DNA of 64,000 nucleotides from Maylandia zebra (lineage: Eukaryota; Chordata; Actinopteri; Cichliformes; Cichlidae), in NCBI RefSeq assembly GCF_041146795.1, contig NC_135175.1, positions 24,157,075 through 24,221,074 of the forward strand. Reading direction: 5' to 3'. The notes under the pieces are model-generated. The model did not search any database. It was given only the letters and a program-made list of their open reading frames with translations, and had not been told where the DNA came from. Within the stretch, counting starts at the first letter, position 1; every line of letters begins with the position of its first letter. A program made the position numbers and the translations under genes. This document shows positions 10,641-20,900 of the stretch, one piece after another.

Positions 10641-12098
10641 TTCTGTGAAGTTTATAAATAGGAGCACCCTCAAAAACTAGTGCTACTCACTTTATGAGCT
10701 TCTCGTTCTCCTCCCTTCAAAAGACAGATGATGATTAACTTGAGATTGAATTAACTTTCCAGTCTCAAGACTAATTTCTCTTCTGTGAAATTGGGTTGTG
10801 AACATGTTATTTCTGATAGAAGCAAAGGTAGGAGAAGCAAAGGTAGGAATTTGTTTGCGTTGAGTCCCAGTGTGCATGCATATGGGTGTCTGTGTGGTAT
10901 CTTAGTTCCGCTCTGTGTGTAGTAACGAAGGAATAGACAGCACTGACAGCAGTTCACAGCTCACCTTGTTAAGTGGTTGGAATTTCTGCTTTTCATCCCA
11001 CCTTTCTAGCAGAAGCATTAAGTGCTGGAGGCAAGTCATTTTTTACTAACCACTGTATCTATAAGAACCCGTCAGAACAAAGATTCATATCGCAATCACA
11101 ACTTCACAATATTTTACGTCCATATTGTTAATTTAAACCTGCATCTGGAGCACGCACCCAGCCCATTTCCCACGTTTCTCCCTACCCTCCACCTCACTAA
11201 CTCTCCACAGACCCTTACAGTACATCACAGCCCAATTAGCGTTCTTCTGCCTCAGACGTCATGGCAGTCTAGGTTCAGAGGCTGGAGGTTGGACAGCATG
11301 TTCCCTGGATTTGGACTGAACGCTGTACTCATTACTGGACTTGTCAGCTGACCTCTGATGTGATTTTCCTCACATCATTAGAGATGCTGCAGATCTCAGA
11401 GCTAAACCGGACTTATCCACACTCACGTCACAGTGCCATTATCTACTGCCGTCACGCTATCGATCTATGTATTAGAAGACAGTATAACCTCATGAAGTCA
11501 TCCGTGTGCAGGACAGTGGTTGTAACTTTGCAAGCAGACAGGGTGAAGGAGGTTGCAGACACTGGGCAAATGTGTACACAATTAACAATTCCATCCTACT
11601 ATGGGGATTCAACCTTGTGTTGGGAGGTCATTGACAACGATGAAAGCGATAAAAGTCCTTTTTGTAGTAGTTTTCATATCTGGATGCTCATCATTCATCC
11701 ACCACCAGAAAGATAGTGGTAATAAATCAGTTTCTCTAAATCCTGCTAAAGATAGAGGGAGAGTTAATTTATCTCACTTGTGCTGACGTGGATGTACCCG
11801 TATTCTGTTGTTGCAAAAAAAATGTACCTGGTGAGCATATATAAATCATTCACTACCAGAATAGTACATCCAGTCATCTTTTAGAAAAGCAACATCAAAT
11901 ACTTACGTACACAAGCTATTTTAGCCTTGCTCTTTTTTTTCCTCCTGCAGCTCAATGAAAACACATTTTTACTCAAAGAAATAAATAATCAGAGAAAAGG
12001 GTGCAAGAGAAAATAAGGTTTTGCTTTGTAGATGCAACTTTGAGTCAGTTTGTTTCTTAACATGTATAATGAATAGAAATACAAAAAAATGTACTTAT
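10641..12098. other. intergenic, no gene seen
   Basis: Open frames of 109 codons (11022-11351) and 118 codons (11360-11716) on the + strand have no recognisable motif, no convincing splice context and ordinary intergenic composition, so I do not call them genes. Confidence 0.5.
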
Positions 12099-12106
12099 GT
12101 ATCAAC
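12099..12106. repeat. left target-site duplication of hAT element
   Basis: GTATCAAC, identical to 13790-13797 on the other side of the element. Confidence 0.9.
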
Positions 12107-13789
12107 TAGGGGTGCAACGATACACAAAATTCACGGTTCGGTTCGGTTCGATACTTTGGTGTCACGGTTCGATATTTTTTCGATACAAAAAAAATGTTCA
12201 TGCCTTTTTAATTTGTCATTTATTAAAATTATAAATATATATTTTAACTCAAAAGTACAGTTTTTAAATTTAACCCTAACCCTTGTGTGTGTTTTTTATT
12301 TTGACAGCGAATGCGCACCTGCGGACCACTTATGTGCACCCCTGGTTATTTAGCTCGTCATATCGCAGCCACAGAAATTCTTTTGTCCATGAAACCATAA
12401 AGCTGCACTTTCTTTTTGCCTTATAGTCTGATTTGTCATAACTTCTCCGTTTTGTGGTAAGCTTTTCTTTGGCTGTCACTTCTTCACCCTGACCTGTCTT
12501 ATTTGGCTCAGCAGAACTAAAATATATATCCTGCTGCTTTTACACACGCACTCACATAAGCTCAGCGATTCTCTGCACGATCAACCTCTCACATGTTTAA
12601 GCTTGCTGCGGGAGATTTCACTTGTCATGTTTGCATAGTAAGCTAACGATTAATAAGACGATGTCAGAGGAATTGGTGCACAAATTATCATCACTCACAG
12701 ATCAGTGCTGTCGCTCTCTATACACAGTTCGCGCGATTGCAAAGTGAAAGCAAAAAAACAAGCGCAAATTCAAACGCGATTTCAATATGTCACATATTGA
12801 CAGTGGCTCACCGATGCCAATGACATAATTACCCAGCTACATTTCTGAAAGAATGCAAAAGCATTGACATATATTTTTCCTTCCTACAATAGCCCGACGG
12901 GCAGGGAAGAGATAGATTTTGGTAGCCCGACTGAAAAAAATCGCTAGCCCCGGGACGTCGGGCTAGCGATTTTGCGAGCCCTGTATCTGATTGAGGAATC
13001 ACTCATCTTTGGAAAAGAGAGTTTATTACAGAGAAATGTCTCTTTCCAAAATAAAAGCTATACTATCCGCTTCTTCTGGGCTATATTCTCAGCAGCATAA
13101 GGAGAATCATGTGCTAACAGCTGTCTAAATGACTCGGCTAAAGTTAGTAGCATGCTTGTTGTTTTTGTCTTTGCACTAGGATGATGTCGGCATAAATGTG
13201 CAGTCATATTCGTTGTGTTCCCACTAGTGCTTTCAGGTTAATCTCGTTGAAATGACCTTAACGCCACAACACGGCAAATCTCCATTAACGAGCTACCGAT
13301 CGCCCCGTGCATGGGGCTAGACGGCCAACACGTTAACGAGCTAACTGCGCTAACACACTAGTTCCCACCCATGTAATTGAGCATTGCGTGGCACATCCAA
13401 CATACTGTTTTACTTTAGTCCATGACTCGCTTACCTTCAGGGTCATACGTCACATGAAAACCAAAATAATTCCAAACGCCAGATCTGAATGAGGGTGGGG
13501 GAGGTCCATGTTGCAAGGAGAGCTTAACTTCTGTCTTGCTAGCTTGCCCTGCGCTCTTCCTTCTGACGATGCTGTCTGTGTTGAGCGCTCAGTGGATCTG
13601 CGCTCGACAGTGCAGCCTAGGCGGAGTAGTCGAACGCAGATTCACTGAGCGCTCAACACAGACAGCATCGTCAGAAGGAAAGTTGATACAATAAATTACA
13701 AATGTTGTATTGTTCGATACATATGCGTACCGAACCTAAAGCACTGTATCGAACGGTTCAATATCGATATGAATATCGTTGCACCCCTA
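12107..13789. mobile_element. hAT-type DNA transposon, non-autonomous, with 8-bp TSD
   Basis: The ends are inverted repeats TAGGGGTGCAACGATA (start at 12107; complement ending at 13789), flanked by perfect 8-bp duplications GTATCAAC at 12099-12106 and 13790-13797. A TAGGGGTG terminus with an 8-bp target duplication is diagnostic of hAT. Both ends continue with CGGTTCG/CGATAC-rich subterminal repeats. No transposase frame remains in the 1683 bp, so it must be mobilised in trans. The interior has a 52-bp-arm hairpin at 13557-13680. Confidence 0.9.
13557..13680. repeat. long hairpin inside hAT element
   Basis: The arms 13557-13607 and 13629-13680 are reverse complements with about two differences over ~51 bp, separated by a ~21-nt loop. 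The arms carry the palindromic core TGAGCGCTCA. A transcript would fold into a near-perfect stem. Confidence 0.9.
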
Positions 13790-13797
13790 GTATCAAC
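13790..13797. repeat. right target-site duplication of hAT element
   Basis: GTATCAAC, identical to 12099-12106. Confidence 0.9.
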
Positions 13798-14660
13798 TTA
13801 AAATAGTAAATAGAAAGTTAAAGCTTGCCACACTTTGTGTGTATTTGGAGCTTCTTGTCTGCTTTATTTTGGCTTTCTTGGTGATGCACCACACAAAAGA
13901 ACAAAGATAAAAGGAGCGAAGAAGAGTCTTCAATGATATATCATTCATGAGGAATTTCAAGTGAAACACTTTAAGCTCTGTCCTACAGGACCAATGAAGC
14001 TATGAAGGAAAGTTAGAAAAGTTTATACAGACAGCAACTAGAATATAACGAGAATTTTGTTCCTGTCATTCATGTCAAACCTACACTATTAGCTAGATAT
14101 CTTTTAAAATGTAATAGGTTCTAACATCAGTACGCATTGATCTGATTTGCAGAGCTGAGGTGTCCGAGGGGAAAAGAGAACCAGTCAGGAACAACTTACT
14201 AATTTGCAAAATCTTGCAGGTCATAGTGTTGACTGCACAGAGCCTCGTATTTACTAAGTTTTACATCATTCAAATCCAAGTAGAACCTCATAAACTCACC
14301 GACACAGAAACTATAACTCTGCTCTTGGTGCTACGCTCACATCTATCACAACATATTTGCTGAGCTAAGTTGTGTTGAAATATAGATAAACATGTCCTAG
14401 ATACCCAAAACATAAAAGAAAGAACTACTGAACTGAAGAAGTTCTATATAAATTATTTGAGAGATTTGTTATATTCTTTGACTGTATGTTCTTTATCAGA
14501 AAATATCTGCCTATTGCTGCTGGACTCAAAATATGTAGTAGTAGAATCACTACTGTAAATATAAAAATATTGATTAGAGCTTTAATGGTAGAATGCAGCT
14601 TTCATCATCAAAATTTAATTTGTGCAATGTTTGTATTTTCACTATGATTCATTCATTTTG
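13798..14660. other. intergenic, no gene seen
   Basis: AT-rich sequence without a supported coding region or recognisable repeat. Confidence 0.55.
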
Positions 14661-14686
14661 CTCCACAGCAGCAGATGCTCAGGGCT

Positions 14687-16917
14687 GTCATATATATACA
14701 CCCAGCACGCCCCTGCGGGCGGTTTATCCTTCAAGCTCGGGTCCTCTACCAGAGGCCTGGGAGCTTGAGGGTCCTGCGCAGTATCTTAGCTGTTCCCAGG
14801 ACTGCGCTCTTCTGGACAGAGATCTCCGATGTTATTCCCGGGATCTGCTGGAGCCACTCGCCTAGCTTGGGAGTCACCGCACCTAGTGCTCCGATTACCA
14901 CGGGGACCACCACTACCTTCACCCTCCACATCCTCTCGAGCTCTTCTCTGAGCCCTTGGTATTTCTCCAGCTTCTCGTGTTCCTTCTTCCTGATATTGCT
15001 GTCATTCGGAACCGCTACATCGATCACTACGGCCGTCTTCTTCTGTTTGTCTACCACCACTATGTCCGGTTGGTTAGCCACCACCATTTTGTCCGTCTGT
15101 ATCTGGAAGTCCCACAGGATCTTAGCTCGGTCATTCTCCACCACCCTTGGGGGCATCTCCCATTTTGACCTCGGGACTTCCAGGTTATACTCGGCACAGA
15201 TGTTCCTGTACACTATGCCGGCCACTTGGTTATGGCGTTCTATGTATGCCTTGCCTGCTAGCATCTTGCACCCTGCTGTTATGTGCTGGATTGTCTCTGG
15301 GGCATCTTTACACAGCCTGCACCTGGGGTCTTGCCTGGTGTGATAGACCCCAGCCTCTATGGATCTTGTACTCAGAGCTTGTTCTTGTGCTGCCATGATT
15401 AGTGCCTCTGTGCTGTCTTTCAGTCCAGCTTTGTCCAGCCACTGGTAGGATTTCTGGATATCAGCCACCTCCTCTATCTGCCGGTGGTACATACCGTGCA
15501 GGGGCCTGTCCTTCCATGATGGTTCCTCGTTTCCCTCCTCTTTCTTGGGTTTCTGCTGCCTGAGGTATTCACTGAGCACTCGGTCAGTTGGGGCCATCTT
15601 CCCAATGTATTCTTGGATGTTTCTTGTCTCATCCTGGACTGTGGTGCTAACACTCACCAGTCCCCGGCCCCCTTCCTTCCGCTTAGCGTACAGCCTCAGG
15701 GTGCTGGACTTGGGGTGAAACCCTCCATGCATGGTAAGGAGCTTTCTTGTCTTTATGTCAGTGGCTTCTATCTCCTCCTTTGGCCAGCCTATTACCCCAG
15801 CAGGGTACCTGATCACGGGCAGGGCGTATGTGTTGATGGCCCGGATCTTGTTCTTACCATTCAGCTGACTCCTCAGGACTTGCCTGACCCTCTGCAGGTA
15901 CTTGGTGGTTGCAGCCTTTCTAGCGGCCTCTTCATGGTTCCCATTTGCCTGCGGGATCCCCAGGTACTTGTAACTGTCCTCTATGTCTGCAATGTTGCCT
16001 TCTGGTAGTTCAATCCCCTCAGTTCTGACTACCTTCCCTCTCTTTGATACCATCCGACTACACTTCTCCAGTCCGAACGACATTCCAATGTCATTGCTGT
16101 ATATCCTGGTAGTGTGGATCAGTGAATCGATGTCTCGTTCACTCTTGGCATACAGCTTGATGTCATCCATGTACAGGAGGTGGCTGACAACTGCTCCGTT
16201 CCGTAGTCGGTATCCGTAGCCAGTCTTGTTAATGATCTCACTGAGGGGGTTCAGGCCTATGCAGAACAGCAGTGGGGACAGAGCATCTCCTTGGTAGATC
16301 CCGCACTTGATGGTGACTTGTGCTATGGGCTTGGAGTTGGCCTCTAGTGTTGTACGCCACATCCCCATTGAGTTCCTGATGAAGGCTCTTAGGGTCCCAT
16401 TGATCTTGTACAATTCTAGGCATTCCAGTATCCAGCTGTGGGGCATTGAGTCATAGGCCTTCTTGTAATCAATCCAGGCAGTGCACAGGTTGGTCAGTCT
16501 GGTCTTGCAGTCTCGGCTGATTGTTCTGTCTACCAGTAGCTGGTGTTTTGCGCCTCTGGTATTCTTGCCAATTCCTTTCTGTGTCCCGCTCATGTATTGA
16601 CCCATGTGCCTGTTCATCTTAGCCGATATGATGCCTGACAGGAGCTTCCATGTAGTACTGAGGCAGGTTATTGGTCGGTAGTTGGAGGGGACCGGTCCCT
16701 TCTTGGGGTCCTTGGGGATCAGGACCGTCCGGCCTTCAGTTAGCCATTCCGGGTGTCTCTCGTTAACTAGCAGCTGGTTCATTAGTGCTGCCAGACGCTC
16801 GTGGAGTGCAGTCAGCTTCTTCAGCCAGTAGGCGTGAACCATGTCGGGCCCTGGTGCTGTCCAACTCTTCATACTGGAGACCCTTTCTTGGATATATATA
16901 TATATATATATATATCA
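14687..16917 (-). mobile_element. non-LTR retrotransposon with restriction-like endonuclease (R4/Dong/Rex6-like), 5'-truncated
   Basis: A LINE copy on the - strand. Its body, from the RT domain to a short 3' tail, lies between a (TA)n tract at 16891-16916 (5' side) and a shorter ATATATA tract at about 14690-14698 (3' side). The ORF is open to its end, so the copy is young or well preserved. The part encoding the protein N-terminus is missing compared with the second, broken copy at 33090-34595. Placement in the R4-type group rests on the C-terminal PD...D endonuclease motif; an R2/NeSL-type relative cannot be excluded. Confidence 0.9.
14746..16872 (-). CDS. reverse transcriptase/restriction-like endonuclease polyprotein (LINE ORF), N-terminally truncated
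   Basis: A 708-residue open frame with no stop or frameshift. Reverse transcriptase: SNYRPITCLSTTWK (about 63-76), AWIDYKKAYDSMPHSW (132-147) with the first catalytic Asp, GIYQGDALSPLLF (191-203), and the YMDD box at 234-237. A zinc-knuckle-like Cys518-Cys521-His530-Cys535 follows. Then comes a PD-(D/E)xK-type endonuclease with Pro602-Asp603 and Asp618 in TAVVIDVAVPND. The enzyme would nick target DNA and reverse-transcribe its own RNA there. The chosen ATG is only the first Met in the surviving part; the frame is open upstream to the TA tract, and the intact protein is longer. No promoter or 5' UTR remains, so it is probably not expressed independently. Confidence 0.9.
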   Translation of the reverse strand: MKSWTAPGPDMVHAYWLKKLTALHERLAALMNQLLVNERHPEWLTEGRTVLIPKDPKKGPVPSNYRPITCLSTTWKLLSGIISAKMNRHMGQYMSGTQKGIGKNTRGAKHQLLVDRTISRDCKTRLTNLCTAWIDYKKAYDSMPHSWILECLELYKINGTLRAFIRNSMGMWRTTLEANSKPIAQVTIKCGIYQGDALSPLLFCIGLNPLSEIINKTGYGYRLRNGAVVSHLLYMDDIKLYAKSERDIDSLIHTTRIYSNDIGMSFGLEKCSRMVSKRGKVVRTEGIELPEGNIADIEDSYKYLGIPQANGNHEEAARKAATTKYLQRVRQVLRSQLNGKNKIRAINTYALPVIRYPAGVIGWPKEEIEATDIKTRKLLTMHGGFHPKSSTLRLYAKRKEGGRGLVSVSTTVQDETRNIQEYIGKMAPTDRVLSEYLRQQKPKKEEGNEEPSWKDRPLHGMYHRQIEEVADIQKSYQWLDKAGLKDSTEALIMAAQEQALSTRSIEAGVYHTRQDPRCRLCKDAPETIQHITAGCKMLAGKAYIERHNQVAGIVYRNICAEYNLEVPRSKWEMPPRVVENDRAKILWDFQIQTDKMVVANQPDIVVVDKQKKTAVVIDVAVPNDSNIRKKEHEKLEKYQGLREELERMWRVKVVVVPVVIGALGAVTPKLGEWLQQIPGITSEISVQKSAVLGTAKILRRTLKLPGLW

Positions 16918-17765
16918 ACTTCCTCTTATCCATCTTTACTGGAAATTTCCTTCATCGGTCTTCCTGGTTGCGGGGCAGCCTAATAAGATTTAATGGATTC
17001 CTTTAAACCATTTAGTGACCACCTTCTTTATGACACACAGATAAACAGGTGATGAATAGGAAAGGTAATTAGATGCGACTCCAGCTGAAACATGTTTGTA
17101 AATTAGCTGAGCATTCGCTGCGTGACCATTTCAATCTGGTTTGCGGAAGAAATTAATTTTCTGTCATATGCGATTAGACAGCTTGCTTTGGATGTTATCC
17201 TGTTTACGCTTGAGTAAATGATTCATTCATCGTGTTTGGATTTTATAGACCATCAACATTCTTTTTACAATGTTGCCAAACATTTGTTTTAATATATTTT
17301 ACAGTCCTTTAGAGTACATTTCTTGGGCCGTGCAGGTTTTAGAGGTCTTATTCACAACATGCCAAGTTGTTTGATGTCCTTACATAAAGAGTAAGTAGGT
17401 TAATGACCTAAAACAGAGGTTGACCTAATTTTCACCTGATCCCTAATCTGCAACTTAGTAACCACGGTAAGTTAAATACCTTAATTACGCTGGTGGTCAC
17501 TGACTGAAGATAACCTTTGGGTGGTTCATTAGAGTTAGCTACTACAAGAATGAGCTCACTATCATTCTTGTCTTTTCTGCTCCCTGTTTCATATGTATCT
17601 TTAATATCTTCAGTTACTAAAATAGAGCCTCTATCTTTAGCTGTTCACAGTTCATCTTAGCAGACAGTGACTGCTCCTGAAATAAAGCGTCCTGTCTAGT
17701 CAGACTCCTCCCGAGGTAACGCTGCCGGGTGGAAGTGTTGATGAAGCAGCAGGGAGCGAATCACA
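16918..17765. other. non-coding, possible conserved element
   Basis: No supported gene. 17040-17260 is rich in homeodomain-like TAATTA/ATTAAT motifs and free of simple repeats, which would suit a conserved enhancer, but conservation cannot be judged here. Confidence 0.4.
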
Positions 17766-18200
17766 GAAATTCAATTCAATTCAGGTTTATTTATACAACA
17801 CCAAATCACAACAGCAGTCGACTCAAGCTGCTTTCTACTGTAAGGTAAAGAGCCTCAAAATTATATAGAGAAAATCCCAACACTGAAAAGTGGGAAGGAA
17901 AAACTCCCTTGTAACAGGAAGAAACCTGAAGGGAAAGAGAAAATTGAAAAGATAAAATTCCCATTTTAATTTAAGAAACTCTAGGAACCACAGCTAAGAC
18001 TGCCGTCTGAGAGAGAAGAGCTCTATTAAGATAATACGGTACGATGAGGTCTTTAAGATAAGATGGGGATTATTCAATATTTGTATGTGAGGAGAAGGAC
18101 TTTAAATTTGATTCTGGATTTAACAGGGAGCCAGTGAAGCCTGGGAGAAATGTGATCTCTCTCTCGTCCCTGTTAGTCTCCTTAGAAAAACCAGAAGACT
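17766..18200 (+). repeat. dispersed teleost repeat (LINE 3' region-like), copy 1
   Basis: Starts with TCAATTCAATTCAGGTTTAT and continues through GCACCAAATCACAACA-like, AAGGAAAAACTCCC and AACAGGAAGAAACC blocks, a layout I know as a very common fish interspersed repeat. The last part resembles an antisense LINE 3' coding end. A second copy at 55888-56100 shares the same blocks in the same order, which supports repeat status from this sequence alone. Confidence 0.75.
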
Positions 18201-20830
18201 TTCAGGAACTGAAAAACAATGACATCATCATTTTGTAGCTGTTTAATAATTCCAGAGTAAGAAAATAGAAAAGGAAGAAAATGCAAAAAACACAGCAACA
18301 CAGCTGCTGTAAACTTTAAAATGTGCAAGGATGGAAAAAGTTACGGTCTACGGTCTTCCTCGTGTCTTGAAAAATGCATGATACTCGTTTATTTGTCCCT
18401 TGCACATGCTGAAAAATCTCTGCTGAGCAGCAAACAGCCTCCTCTGTCAGAATCAGCACCATTACTGTCTAACAGTGAACTGTAGTGTTAAGCTCAGAGC
18501 TTATTAAAAAAGACTGAGCACACCGCATCTTCAGACAGCCCAGAATCCTTCATTTTTCTTAGTGCTTAGGAACACATGAAGGGGCTGTGCACCTGGGTGT
18601 CATCCAGTGTACATTCTGGTCTTTCATTGGCCCTTATGTCTTTGTTGGTGTCCTCTTTGAAGGAATTGAATTATGTCATTAGGTTTTTTATCCAATAACA
18701 TCATCAACCACACTGAGCGTTAGGAAATCCAACAAATTATTCTTAAGTGTGTACGTCACATGCTACATGCTTGTTTCATGTTGCTTTTATGTATATGTAT
18801 CAGCTTGAGCCAAGCCTCATTTCTTTATATTTTGCAAGGAAAATTGGAATATGTTCAAAAATACATAGAAACACAAATTCTAACAAGCTTGGAAGTCAAT
18901 TATTGGTAGAGTACGACCACCTTTATTGCTCAAAACATACTAAACTCTCCTAGTTCAGTTCTTTCTTGTCTTTCTTTAAGTAGTCTTTAGAAATAGTTCT
19001 TCAGGCTTCTTCAAGGACCAAATATGCCATGTTTTCAGCTAATATTTCTTTGCTAAAATACTATACTATATAAACTGTGTTATTTTTGTGATTTTTAACA
19101 TTCATCTAAAGAAATGGGAGCAAACCATATGTTTTGTGACAGGCTGCAAGTAACAAAAGTCCTCAAAACAAAATTTGAAATTGCTGCTATGAAAAAAAAA
19201 ACCCTCTGAAAGACCTTCAGAAAAACTGGAGAAGTGTTGCACAAGAATATTTAGTTTTAAAAAGCTGACAAGAAAGTCTGACTCCTGGAATTTAAATAAA
19301 AAGAAATTACAAAGGGCTCAGGACTTACTGTACTGTATTACTCACAGTTATATCAAGTAAAACAGCTTCACATAAACGATGCAAACACAATCAGTGGATG
19401 TGAGAGGCCTCACTAGTTTCTTTCCTATGTCTTTATCACTGTTTATGTCTGTGTGTGTTTCACTACACAGAGTTCCGAACAAGCCTCAATCCAACTTCCA
19501 AATAATTATTTCACACTCAAAAGTCACATTAATAGCCGATCAGTTATATTTGTGAACAATAATGTAACAGATTATAACCCTGCGGTGGACAGACAACCTG
19601 CCTCTTGCCCTAAAACAGGTGGGTAATCTCAATTCCCAGCATGACCCTCAGCTGGATACATAGTTAAGAAAATGGATGGATAAATAACGGATTATATGAC
19701 ATGTCTGAGCTGATTTTCAAAATGTTGCAGAGGATGAAACAGAGTGTCAGTAATTATGAGCCTGTTCCTGCAGTTCATATATCAGGACAGAGTGTACAAC
19801 AATTGCTAATGGTTCCATTATAGTGGACATTAATGGGTCTCTGGAGGAGCTCTGGTTTGTTGGGCTTACACTGTTTTAGAAATATTACTAAAATGAACTT
19901 GAAACTGAAATCTAAAGTCCACCAACTGTGACATGTTTTTTTTTCTCCTTTTTTGTAAAAGGTGCACTAAATGTACCTCTAAGCGTGAAAGTTTCACAGT
20001 TGCTCAACACATGCTAATATGGAGCCTGCAGTTCACCTTTTACTTATGTATTCACACTGAATTAATATCAGCATTAAATATTATTCAGTGAGAATGCAGG
20101 AGGGCACGCTATAGCCCCTTGTGGCCCCTGAGGTTAAAGAATTTCATCATTTTATATCATTTCTGCCAAATATATGTATTGGTTTCATTTAATATTGAAA
20201 CCTCTGCCCTCTGTATGACTACTGCAGCACTTCGATGTTAACTATGAACGTCCTTAAACACATTCTGCACATGAATATGCAGAAGCTGTATGCAAGGAAC
20301 ATATTTTTGGTATCAAGAAAACTTGTGCTGATATCTGCTGACTACATGAAAAGCCCTACAGGTAAGTCAGCAGACTAGCTAATAGGTTCCCAGAATGAGT
20401 GATCTGCTTGGGCTGGTGTGAAACTCTCACAGGTTAGTTATCTGTCCAAGAGCTTAGCAAGTTCTCAACAGATATATGGTTCTTTTATAAAATGTCAAAA
20501 GGTAAAGCTTGTCTAGTTCCCAAAAGTAAGATTATTTAAAAAAGCAACTAACTCAAACTGAACTAATGCTTAGCCATAGATACTGGTTAAGGTGTTTTTG
20601 GATAATATCTACAGGTCCCGTGTTTTCTTTTCAGGAACCAGTGGCTCTGTGTTTCTTGCCCTTTAGCTACTTGTGAGTATAAAACAGTAGCTCACAAGAA
20701 AACTAAGAATGGAACAAGACATTAGGAGAGAAGACAGAGTTAATACGTACAGAAACAAGACAACGTGGTAAAACAGTAGGACAGGGAGATTTTAGGAAAG
20801 AAGCAAAAACTAATAAATAATCATATAGTA
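18201..20830. other. intergenic, no gene seen
   Basis: AT-rich; no recognised coding region. A short SINE-tail-like piece ending in ATGGATGGATAA lies at about 19570-19685. Confidence 0.5.
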
Positions 20831-20837
20831 TTAAATT

Positions 20838-20900
20838 GGACATCCATCCATCCGTCTTCTTCTGCTTATCCAGGGCTGGGACGAGGGGGCAATGCATTTA
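20838..20900. repeat. fragment of common fish repeat
   Basis: Contains CATCCATCCATCCGTCTTCT followed by CTGCTTATCCAGGGCTGGGA, the reverse complement of the widespread tail of tRNA-derived fish repeats. The same type of sequence, in the other orientation, is at 54560-54595. Confidence 0.6.

Noticed and set aside
11360-11716. 118-codon + strand ORF
   Set aside because: No motif, no splice-site context and intergenic-like composition; likely chance.
14675-16219. Several + strand ORFs of 61-222 codons
   Set aside because: Antisense shadows of the LINE ORF at 14746-16872.
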